From NCBI GenBank assembly GCA_017530105.1, contig JAFXMW010000033.1:1-64000 (forward strand): DNA of 64,000 nt, given 5' to 3'. This DNA is from Bacteroidales bacterium (lineage in GTDB: Bacteria; Bacteroidota; Bacteroidia; Bacteroidales; P3). The position numbers were made by a program, and so were the translations under genes. Every line of letters begins with the position of its first letter. Position 1 is the stretch's first letter. A model generated the notes under the pieces. That model was not told the origin of the DNA, ran no database searches, and worked only from the letters and a program-made list of their open reading frames with translations. Of the stretch, positions 28,051 through 35,204 are shown piece after piece.

Positions 28051-28087
28051 AAAGCAGGCCGCTACGGTAATGTGGCGGCCTGCTTTT
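28051..28087 (+). terminator. Strong intrinsic terminator
   Basis: AAAGCAGGCCGC (28051-28062) pairs with GCGGCCTGCTTT (28075-28086) over 12 bp, followed by TATT. Confidence 0.88.
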
Positions 28088-28233
28088 ATTGCATCAAACA
28101 GGTTCTTTTGACAGCACTTTATACACCTATCGGTTTAGCTCCCCTTTTGCCAAACTTCTGTTCCCCTTTTGCCTCGGTATATGGTAACAATATGGTTCCG
28201 ATAGTGTTCCTATAGTGTACCCATACCAACGAA

Positions 28234-28259
28234 AAACCATGCACATAAGTGCATGGTTT
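28234..28259 (-). terminator. Terminator hairpin of the BspA-like gene
   Basis: AAACCATGCAC and GTGCATGGTTT form a perfect 11-bp stem with loop ATAA. On the minus strand it is followed by TTC after a run of T, suiting the gene at 28284-30695. Confidence 0.8.
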
Positions 28260-28283
28260 ATTATATAGTAGATGGTATAGGTG

Positions 28284-30695
28284 TTACCTTATCACCACCA
28301 CTTTGCGGGCGGGATGATGGCCGATTTTGAGAAGGTAGGTGCCCGAGGCGGGGATGTCGATTACAGTTGTCCCTTTGGCACTTGCCGAATATATGCAACG
28401 TCCGTCGAGGCTATAGACATTTACCATATTACCTTCGGCGCCGCTGACCGTCAGGCGGCCACCCTGGCTACTTATGGCATACTCCTCTTCGCCAACATCC
28501 TCAATGCCGTTATTGTTCAGTGTGGTGAACTGCTTTCTTGTAATCGTGCCCACCTCGTCGTTGCTGTTGTAGGGTACTACCACTAATATATAGGTGGTGT
28601 TGGGGGTCAGGTCATTCATGTATCCCGACACATTGTTGTAGTTCCTGTCCGACGAGCCATAGTTCTGATTGACATAAGTGATAATCGATTCGTCGGTAGT
28701 CAGTCCGTTCTGGGTGAACACCGACTGTGGAGCGTAGATAAGGTAAAAATACGATGTCTGTTGTCCCATGACGATTTCGGCATATGCGCTGGTGGCAGTG
28801 ACTTCGCTAATTGTCGCTGTCACCGTGGCGGGGTCTGTTTCATTCAGTGTGGTGAACTGCTCCCAACAGACCATACCGACTTCGCCATTGCTGTTGTAAG
28901 GCACTACTACCAGTTGATAGGTTGTGTTGGGTGTCAGGTCGTTCATGTATCCCGACACATTGCTATAGTTTCTGTCCGATGAGCCATAATGCTGATTGAT
29001 ATAACTGATAATTGCCTCGTCGGTAGTCAGTCCGTTCTGGGTGAATACCGACTGCGGAGCGTAGATAAGGTAAAAGTACGAAGTCTGTTGCCCCATAACA
29101 ATTTCGGCGTATGCGCTGGTGGCTGCAATTTGGCTAATCGTTGCTGTCACCGTGGCGGGCGCTGCGTCGGCAGCAAAAGTGGCCGTATAGGTAGCGTCGC
29201 CTGTCACGGTGATGGTACGCGGGTTCTGCGTGTTCCCGTCTTGCCATTGCACGAAATGGTAGCCCATGTTGGGTGTGGCCGTCAGCGTGGCCGTGGCACC
29301 GGTAGCATATCTGCCGCCACCACTCACTGTGCCCATCGTAGGATTGGCACTTGTGGCGGTTATGATATATCCACCAATACCTATACAGTTGGTGAATTCA
29401 TTCCAAACAGAGGCTGACTGGTAGCTGCTGACCGATGCTATAGGTACACGTAACGGTATGCTGCGGGATACATTGTAGAAGGCATTTGCATTGGCCACTG
29501 TGGGTGGAATAACAGCATTGCATGTGATGGAGGTCAGGCCGCTGCAGCCGGAGAAGGCATAGTTGCCGATGGAGGTAACGGAGTTGGGAATGGTCACCGA
29601 AGTCATACCACTGCAATTATAGAATGCATATGCACTGATTACGGTCACACCATTACCTATGGTCACCGAAGTCATACCACTGCAATTATAGAATGCATAT
29701 GCGCCAATGGAAATGACAGAGTCTGGTATATTGACGGATGTCAGGCTGGATAGATTCATACAAAGATTTCCTGGAATCACTTTAACATTGTTGCCAAATG
29801 TAAACGAAGTGAGGTTTGGGCAATTAACGAATGTGGGCGCACAATAAAAAGAACTTAACAAATTACAACTGTCAGCATTAAATGTCACTGATACCAAGCC
29901 GCTGCAACCATAAAAAGCATGATATCCGATGGATGTAACAGCTCTGGGTATGGTTATAGAGGCCAACCCAGACAGACCATAGCATAGATTTTCTGGTATT
30001 GCCTTGACATTGTTGCCGAAATTAAAAGAAGTAATATTGGGGCAATTTATGAACGCCGCAATGAAGTAGTTGGAGCCGGTACTCCCAGCGTAGGTGCAAC
30101 TGTCGGCGTTGAAATCTACATTTATTAGACCGCTGCAGTTTTTGAATGCATCTTGTCCAATTCTTACAACAGAATTAGGAATCGTCACTGATGTAATGCC
30201 AGATAAGCCATAGCATAGAACTGATGGTATCACCTTAACATTGTTACCAAAAGAGAAAGAAGTGATATTGGGACAATCGTAGAATGCCGAATTATGATAG
30301 ATCCCGTTATCATACCCAGCATTCGTGCAACTGTCAGCATTGAATGATACAGATGTTAGGCCAGAGCAGAAGCCGAAGGCAAGGTTGCCAATTTGAGTTA
30401 TCGTGTTGGGAATAGTCACGGATGTTATCCCATCGCAGTCCTCAAAGGTACGATGATCAATACTGGTTACTGAGTAGGTTGTTCCGCCGTAGGTTACGGA
30501 TGCGGGAATACTGACATTCCCACTAAGCGACGAATAATTATATTCAACATAAACGCTCTGCTTCGTCACTTGAGCGTTGCCGCTTATAATATTGTAGTAT
30601 AGTGTTTGGCCTTGATAGGTATAACTAAAATCGTAAGCTAAAGCGTTTTGCCCTATAGCTAGAAGTGTGGTCAAAAGTAGTATTACTTTTTTCAT
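28284..30695 (-). CDS. BspA-like leucine-rich-repeat surface protein with T9SS sorting domain
   Basis: An 803-residue secreted protein with a signal peptide (ending QNALA, residue 20). Residues about 60-430 are LRR_5/BspA repeats of the form TSVTIPNSVxxIGxxAFxxC. Then comes an InlB-B-like repeat (GYHFVQWQDGNTQNPRTI), two nearly identical 109-residue units (AEIVMGQQTSYFYLIYAPQS, YMNDLTPNTTY) and a C-terminal T9SS sorting domain (VNVYSLDGRCIYSASAKGTT). BspA-type proteins mediate adhesion; the partner here is unknown. The upstream gene on the same strand ends 48 nt away. Confidence 0.93.
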   Translation of the reverse strand: MKKVILLLTTLLAIGQNALAYDFSYTYQGQTLYYNIISGNAQVTKQSVYVEYNYSSLSGNVSIPASVTYGGTTYSVTSIDHRTFEDCDGITSVTIPNTITQIGNLAFGFCSGLTSVSFNADSCTNAGYDNGIYHNSAFYDCPNITSFSFGNNVKVIPSVLCYGLSGITSVTIPNSVVRIGQDAFKNCSGLINVDFNADSCTYAGSTGSNYFIAAFINCPNITSFNFGNNVKAIPENLCYGLSGLASITIPRAVTSIGYHAFYGCSGLVSVTFNADSCNLLSSFYCAPTFVNCPNLTSFTFGNNVKVIPGNLCMNLSSLTSVNIPDSVISIGAYAFYNCSGMTSVTIGNGVTVISAYAFYNCSGMTSVTIPNSVTSIGNYAFSGCSGLTSITCNAVIPPTVANANAFYNVSRSIPLRVPIASVSSYQSASVWNEFTNCIGIGGYIITATSANPTMGTVSGGGRYATGATATLTATPNMGYHFVQWQDGNTQNPRTITVTGDATYTATFAADAAPATVTATISQIAATSAYAEIVMGQQTSYFYLIYAPQSVFTQNGLTTDEAIISYINQHYGSSDRNYSNVSGYMNDLTPNTTYQLVVVPYNSNGEVGMVCWEQFTTLNETDPATVTATISEVTATSAYAEIVMGQQTSYFYLIYAPQSVFTQNGLTTDESIITYVNQNYGSSDRNYNNVSGYMNDLTPNTTYILVVVPYNSNDEVGTITRKQFTTLNNNGIEDVGEEEYAISSQGGRLTVSGAEGNMVNVYSLDGRCIYSASAKGTTVIDIPASGTYLLKIGHHPARKVVVIR
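28506..29159 (-). repeat. 327-bp tandem duplication inside the BspA-like gene
   Basis: Two adjacent in-frame 327-bp units (about 28833-29159 and 28506-28832), each encoding 109 residues that begin ATVTATIS and end near EQFTTLN or KQFTTLN. Few differences separate them, so the duplication is recent or kept homogeneous. Confidence 0.85.
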
Positions 30696-30743
30696 AATTA
30701 TGATTGTTTAATTGTTATACAAATACTTTCTGTGCACATTATC

Positions 30744-31352
30744 TTATTTGAGGAGCAGTTCTTTTATGTCATCAAGCAGCCCTTTGTACATGTCCCTTTC
30801 CTTCTCCAATAATGCATTTGCATACGAAAAGTTGGCTATTTCTTTTTTCTGTTGGAATATCTTTTCGTCATTTTTATACAATCGAACTATTGTTGCTCTT
30901 TCCTTCTGTGTTTCTGCTTTTTTCAATTCATCATAAAGATTCCAGACTGACTGGAGGTTATCTCGTATGCTTGCCGTATTATTCCATAACGGACAACAAT
31001 CGTAATCGACGCCATCGGATGACACTAAGTGTAAGACTTGGTTTCTATAAGTCTCACGATGCCGTACATATATACTGAAATCTTTGTCAATGCTTTCTTC
31101 ATATACTTCACCGTACTCATTAATATATTCCACATCAAACCAATCATAGTAATTTGTTTCAGCCAATTTAGAACGTCTATGTACCAGAATACACAGCTTG
31201 GCGTTCTCCAAGACAATAGGGTTTATCGAGCAAACAACATGATTATCTTCTTGGATTGCAATATAGGTTGTATCCACATATTTTTCATGTGGTTCACTAT
31301 ATTTCTCTTTGTTTAGTTTGGTTTGTTGAATTGCTGAATCTATTAAATTCAT
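30744..31352 (-). CDS. Hypothetical protein under a structured leader
   Basis: A 202-residue soluble protein starting MNLIDSAIQQTKLNKEKYSE. The ATG at 31352 has a good Shine-Dalgarno (GGAGGA, about 6 nt spacing). The frame stays open to an ATG at 31550, but that part is the structured leader. The middle is aromatic and acidic (NYYDWFDVEYINEYGEVYEE); residues about 130-200 form a charged helix (YDELKKAETQKERATIVRLY), probably coiled-coil. No family recognised. AT-richer than its neighbours, suggesting transfer. Its leader is the same RNA type as that of hsdM, hinting at a related accessory or defence role (inference). Confidence 0.7.
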   Translation of the reverse strand: MNLIDSAIQQTKLNKEKYSEPHEKYVDTTYIAIQEDNHVVCSINPIVLENAKLCILVHRRSKLAETNYYDWFDVEYINEYGEVYEESIDKDFSIYVRHRETYRNQVLHLVSSDGVDYDCCPLWNNTASIRDNLQSVWNLYDELKKAETQKERATIVRLYKNDEKIFQQKKEIANFSYANALLEKERDMYKGLLDDIKELLLK

Positions 31353-31410
31353 TTTAAATCCTCCAATCCGACCCTCCAACGGAATATTAAACTTAAACAA
31401 TAAGAAAAGG

Positions 31411-31645
31411 CATGAGGTTATGTGCTCATGTCCGTCTACTTGTAGGCATCGCCAAACGCCTTTGCTGGAACGAATCGCTGGGGAACATATCTCACGCCTG
31501 ATTATATGCCTTAGGCGTGAACCTATTGCATACACACCAAGCGAAAGCATAAATGTTCATCCTCCAGCTTGAATTTGGCGATTTTACAAGTAAGGACAAT
31601 TTACAATGCTTTTCTTGCTTACCGCTTACTTTACTCATGTAAGCG
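31411..31645 (-). ncRNA. Structured leader RNA, family member A
   Basis: On the minus strand, just after the -7 box: a 5' hairpin (31623-31629 with 31639-31645, 7 bp), then nested helices 31585-31592/31437-31444 (8 bp), 31574-31582/31448-31456 (9 bp), 31563-31568/31464-31469 (6 bp) and 31513-31520/31492-31499 (8 bp), and a further hairpin 31425-31430/31411-31416. The same order of helices, with different sequences, occurs at 46696-46911. Unpaired parts are similar between the two, for example TATGCTTTCGCTTGG versus AATGCCTTTTGCTTA. Rfam family not recognised. Confidence 0.75.
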
Positions 31646-31649
31646 ATTG

Positions 31650-31657
31650 CAAAGATA
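31650..31657 (-). promoter_or_regulatory. -7 box TATCTTTG of the structured leader / hypothetical gene
   Basis: Minus-strand match to TAnnTTTG. Predicted RNA start is near 31644, placing the first hairpin at the very 5' end and giving a leader of about 290 nt before the ATG at 31352. Confidence 0.7.
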
Positions 31658-31709
31658 CGACTTTTTTCTCAAATAAGTAAAAAATCTTACTCGTATCGGC
31701 AAAAAGTTG

Positions 31710-31717
31710 TATCTTTG
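31710..31717 (+). promoter_or_regulatory. -7 box TATCTTTG for the YdeI-like gene
   Basis: Matches TAnnTTTG, 31 nt upstream of the ATG at 31749. Confidence 0.65.
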
Positions 31718-31748
31718 CAACATGTTTTGAAATTGAATACCGCCAGTA

Positions 31749-32114
31749 ATGGACATTGACAACCTTTTGGAATACAACGACCGAGAACAGCTGCGGTGGT
31801 GGTTTGAGGAAAACCACTCTACTACACATCACTGCTGGGTGGCTACCTATCGGGGCAAAACTCCTATGCCCAACGCGCTGCCTTACCTCGCCGTTGTCGA
31901 GGAGGCGCTATGCTTTGGATGGATTGACTCCACGGTCAAACGTATGCCAGATGGACGGCTGGCGCAACGTATCTCACCACGCCGCGTGAACAGCCACTGG
32001 ACGGAACGAAACCTTGCCCGCATCAAAGACCTCGAGCAACGCGGCCTAATGACCCCTGCAGGGCAGAAAACCGCCAATGAAAGAAAAAAGCAAAAGTCCA
32101 CCAGAAGAAAATAA
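31749..32114 (+). CDS. YdeI/OmpD-associated-like protein, short form
   Basis: 121 residues. The segment HHCWVATYRGKTPM, then YLAVVEEALCFGWIDSTVKR and LAQRISPRRVNSHWTERN matches the N-terminal domain of the YdeI / OmpD-associated family. Family members are usually near 190 residues; here the frame ends after LMTPAGQ in a lysine/arginine-rich tail (KKQKSTRRK), so the C-terminal domain is missing. It may be a natural short form or a truncated remnant. Function of the family is unclear. Confidence 0.75.
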   Translation: MDIDNLLEYNDREQLRWWFEENHSTTHHCWVATYRGKTPMPNALPYLAVVEEALCFGWIDSTVKRMPDGRLAQRISPRRVNSHWTERNLARIKDLEQRGLMTPAGQKTANERKKQKSTRRK

Positions 32115-32177
32115 TCCAAAACCCTATCAAATCCACCCTCAAAAACAAAAAACATAAAACCCAATACCCCAAACACA

Positions 32178-33068
32178 ATGAAAAAATCAATCATCAAAGC
32201 CTCTGCCGCAATCCTGTCGCTGCTCTGCGCCGCCTGCGGCACAAACAACAGCCAGAAAGAGCCTGAAACCCAATCCCCAGAATTGGTCTTCACCAACCAA
32301 ATTGACAGGGTCGAAAACCAAGAGGGTATATCCGTTTACCGTGTCGAAAACTGCGGCGATGTAATCATCGCCTTCCAAGACCGCGCCAACGAGATGTCCA
32401 TTGACCTCTTTACAGGCTCGTACAACGACAGCCTGCTCCATGTTCTTCTTCCTGAAGGCAGCTCTAAGTCCGCCATCAATGTCTTTATGTTTGAAAACCA
32501 GCAGCACCATATCCTCTTCGATGCCGGACTCGGCACCCAAGCGGGCGGCACCCTCATGAACTATTTGAAAGACCCTGCCGAAATCGACGCCATCTGCCTC
32601 ACCCATCTCCATTTCGACCATATCGGCGGGTTGCTCACCAATGGCAAAGCCACATTCCCCAATACCACGCTCTACCTATCGGAGAAAGAATTCGATGCAT
32701 GGAGTGACCAAGGACCCATGGCTAAGCAAAATGAGGGGTGGAAACAGGTGCAGACGGCTTATAAGAACCGCATCAAGACCTTTGCCGACGGCGACACCAT
32801 CATCGATGGTTTAGTGCAGACTATTCCAGCCCCTGGCCACACTCCCGGCCACACCACCTACCTCGTCGACGGGTGCCTCATTGCCGGTGACATCATCCAT
32901 GCCCAAGACCTCCAGCTGCAACATCCCGAGTTCTGCGCCCGCTACGACAACGACCCCGCAACGGCTGTCCAGACTCGCAAGAAAATCCTATCCCTTGTCG
33001 CCGACAGTGGCTACCTCTTCTGCGATGCCCACTGCCACGACCGTTTCCTGCAAGTGGCAAACAAATAA
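32178..33068 (+). CDS. MBL-fold metallo-hydrolase lipoprotein
   Basis: A 296-residue lipoprotein (lipobox LCAAC, Cys20). The metallo-beta-lactamase-fold zinc motif HLHFDHIGG starts at residue 143 (His143, His145, Asp147, His148). Further ligands are in PGHTPGHTTYLV, AGDIIHA and the final CDAHCHDRF. The arrangement resembles N-acyl homoserine lactonase / quorum-quenching-like MBL proteins, but the substrate is unknown. Expected in the periplasm, lipid anchored. Confidence 0.9.
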   Translation: MKKSIIKASAAILSLLCAACGTNNSQKEPETQSPELVFTNQIDRVENQEGISVYRVENCGDVIIAFQDRANEMSIDLFTGSYNDSLLHVLLPEGSSKSAINVFMFENQQHHILFDAGLGTQAGGTLMNYLKDPAEIDAICLTHLHFDHIGGLLTNGKATFPNTTLYLSEKEFDAWSDQGPMAKQNEGWKQVQTAYKNRIKTFADGDTIIDGLVQTIPAPGHTPGHTTYLVDGCLIAGDIIHAQDLQLQHPEFCARYDNDPATAVQTRKKILSLVADSGYLFCDAHCHDRFLQVANK

Positions 33069-33557
33069 CTAACAATTCTCCAAGTCCAACAAGCGACGCT
33101 TGCGCTCCAGGCCACCTGAGTAGCCTGTAAGCATACCGTTTGCCCCTATCACTCGATGACAGGGAACAACCAGCAGTATCTTGTTCTGCCCTACTGCCCT
33201 TCCTACAGCCTGAGCCGAACGGCATCCCACCTTCCGGGCCAACTCACCATAGGTGACCGTCTGCCCGTATGGTATTTCAATCAACTTTCTCCACACGGCC
33301 ATGCTAAACTCCGTCCCCCGCATGGCAAAAGGGGGTGTAAAATCAGGGTTACAACCACTAAAATAGATGTCAATCCATCTACGAGTCATATCAAATATCG
33401 GGAGCGAAACACCTTCGACACATCCCGATTCAACTCCTTGTAAGGAGGTGTCGAAACAAAGACCGGTCAACAACTGACCGTCACTTTCCAAAGCGATAGC
33501 GCCAAGTGGAGAGTCTACAACCGTTCTGAACAATGTATTTCGAATCCCTGATTTCAT
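33069..33557 (-). CDS. ogt: Methylated-DNA--protein-cysteine methyltransferase
   Basis: Repairs O6-alkylguanine by suicide transfer to Cys133 in VVPCHRVIGANG. The 162-residue protein has the preceding helix-turn-helix (YGELARKVGCRSAQAVGRAV) and the asparagine hinge region (GQNKILLVVPC). Length is normal for Ogt. Convergent with the MBL lipoprotein, with stop codons adjacent. A REP-like palindrome lies just upstream of its start. Confidence 0.95.
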   Translation of the reverse strand: MKSGIRNTLFRTVVDSPLGAIALESDGQLLTGLCFDTSLQGVESGCVEGVSLPIFDMTRRWIDIYFSGCNPDFTPPFAMRGTEFSMAVWRKLIEIPYGQTVTYGELARKVGCRSAQAVGRAVGQNKILLVVPCHRVIGANGMLTGYSGGLERKRRLLDLENC

Positions 33558-33569
33558 TTTTCAGACTCC

Positions 33570-33666
33570 AACTTCGCTCCTTCACCCTTTCTTCAAGGTT
33601 ATTTCTCCCATATTTCTCCCATCTGCGATGGGAGAAATATGGGAGAAGTAAGGTATATTTAGCGAA
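33570..33666. repeat. REP/MITE-like palindromic element, copy 2
   Basis: Perfect 20-bp arms 33603-33622 and 33628-33647, built from the CTCCCATATTT unit, with loop CTGCG. Flanking ACTTCGCTCCTTC (33571-33583) resembles ACTTCGCTCGTTC in copy 1. Outer pairing is shorter here (TTCGCT/AGCGAA). Confidence 0.78.
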
Positions 33667-33717
33667 GGAACGTAAAACAAAATTGATAAGTGGAGCGCTT
33701 TGCAAAGTTAGGAAATA

Positions 33718-35127
33718 TTAGAGACTGAAATAGAGTTGACGGTGGCTGTTCCAGTCAATCATCAGCTGTCGGAAATCGGCATACTCGGTACGAGTGACAA
33801 CGGCTTTGCGCAACCGCAGGCTGCGGGTGACAAGGAGGCGACGGCCTTTCTGTTTGACAATAATACTGATGCTTCCAACGGTACGGTTATATTCAATGTT
33901 GATATCACCTCCTATCAGTTTTGCACCTTTGGGGAGGTCAAGAGTGTAATGGTAGAACTCGCTTACGGCACCGGCCTGGACATCGCTTGTGCGGGAGGGA
34001 TTGAGTTTGGCGGGGTCGATATTAAGGTTGCTGTGTTCGTTGGGCAGCGAAATCCTGACGTAGTTGTCGACAATGGTGTCGGGAGCCCAGTCGAGATGAC
34101 GGTCGACATAGACGGGAGCGGCGGCAACAGCGGCAGCATCGGCCTTCTCGGTTTCAGTGAGGAGAGGGGTTTTGTGTGTGGCGGTGAGACGGTATTTGTT
34201 GCCTTCGATGGTAACTTCCACTTCGAGCGGCTTGTCACCGAACACACTGATACTGTTGTCGACAATGGTGGCGCGGAAACCAGCTTGATTGAGGAGGGCG
34301 GCAAGCAAGCCTGTTTTGTCAATCACAGTGCCGCAGTTGTCGGCAAACACTGTTGCAGGAGCGGCCATGGCATAGTTGACTCGTGCCGGGTCGACAGGGT
34401 TGAGGGTTACATAGTCCACCACCCAGTCGCGGATGGCGGCGACATAGTCTTTTGCATTGTCTTTGCGCAGTGAGTTGAGAAGGGTCACGGCTGCGGGAAG
34501 AGTGGTCTGTGCAGTATATACGGGTTTTTCGCCAAGTTGGAATTCAATGTCAAATCCCTTCTTGGCAGGCATATAGGGGTCGTTGACGGTTTGAGGAAGA
34601 TTGTTGAGGACTTGAGTATGGCCATCGGCATAGCGAATCTCATAACTCTTGACGGGACAGTCTTGGTTAAGGTTGAAACGCTCGGCCAGGAAGGTGGCAT
34701 TGCGATGCAAGGTGTAGTCGAGGACTATGGTACAATTGTATTCAAGAGCGGTGTGGACAATTGCCATTTCGCGTATGTTGTTGAGTCGTCCACAGTTTAC
34801 ACACTCCGAGGGAAGTTGGAGAACAAAAGCATTCTCAGGAGTGTTCACGCGCGTGCCATCTGGACGGATGGTGTAGCTCTCATTGATGGTGAGGGTTTCG
34901 AAATCGGGGTTGTAGGTGATGAAGGTTTCGCCTTTGTCGGCGTAAGCAGTGATGGCTCGGTTGCGCAAGAGCACTAATTCTTTGCGGAAACGGATGTCCA
35001 TCGACCCGTCGCTGTTGGTTTTGTAACTGCGGCGGATGAGGTTGTACTCGGCATCGGGATGGTTAGTTTGAGCAAATACCGGGGCTGCAGCAAGCAGGAT
35101 TATTATTGTAAGGAATGTCTTTTTCAT
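33718..35127 (-). CDS. DUF3857/transglutaminase-like protein lacking the catalytic cysteine
   Basis: A 469-residue secreted protein (signal peptide ending APVFAQ). It has a DUF3857-type N-terminal domain (residues 25-210) and a transglutaminase-like middle. At the catalytic site the sequence is ADNCGTVIDKTGLLAALL. Aligned to its neighbour's RCGVCKDKAGML, the nucleophile position is Val268 rather than Cys, so it is probably a non-catalytic paralogue. It lies 77 nt downstream of that neighbour on the same strand. Confidence 0.82.
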   Translation of the reverse strand: MKKTFLTIIILLAAAPVFAQTNHPDAEYNLIRRSYKTNSDGSMDIRFRKELVLLRNRAITAYADKGETFITYNPDFETLTINESYTIRPDGTRVNTPENAFVLQLPSECVNCGRLNNIREMAIVHTALEYNCTIVLDYTLHRNATFLAERFNLNQDCPVKSYEIRYADGHTQVLNNLPQTVNDPYMPAKKGFDIEFQLGEKPVYTAQTTLPAAVTLLNSLRKDNAKDYVAAIRDWVVDYVTLNPVDPARVNYAMAAPATVFADNCGTVIDKTGLLAALLNQAGFRATIVDNSISVFGDKPLEVEVTIEGNKYRLTATHKTPLLTETEKADAAAVAAAPVYVDRHLDWAPDTIVDNYVRISLPNEHSNLNIDPAKLNPSRTSDVQAGAVSEFYHYTLDLPKGAKLIGGDINIEYNRTVGSISIIVKQKGRRLLVTRSLRLRKAVVTRTEYADFRQLMIDWNSHRQLYFSL

Positions 35128-35204
35128 GATATATTTTGATTGAAATTATAAAACAGGGATTGAATATTGATAACGGAATATCCAAATGATTCTCTCGTTC
35201 TGCG

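Larger units (their letters stand above)
31353..31748. other. Divergent intergenic region: leader RNA and two promoters
   Basis: 396 bp. Most of it (31353-31645) is the transcribed leader of the minus-strand gene. The minus promoter box is at 31650-31657 and the plus promoter box for the YdeI-like gene is at 31710-31717. Confidence 0.65.

Noticed and set aside
31353..31550. N-terminal extension of the unknown gene (66 extra residues)
   Set aside because: This stretch folds as the structured leader and the ATG at 31352 has the better ribosome binding site.
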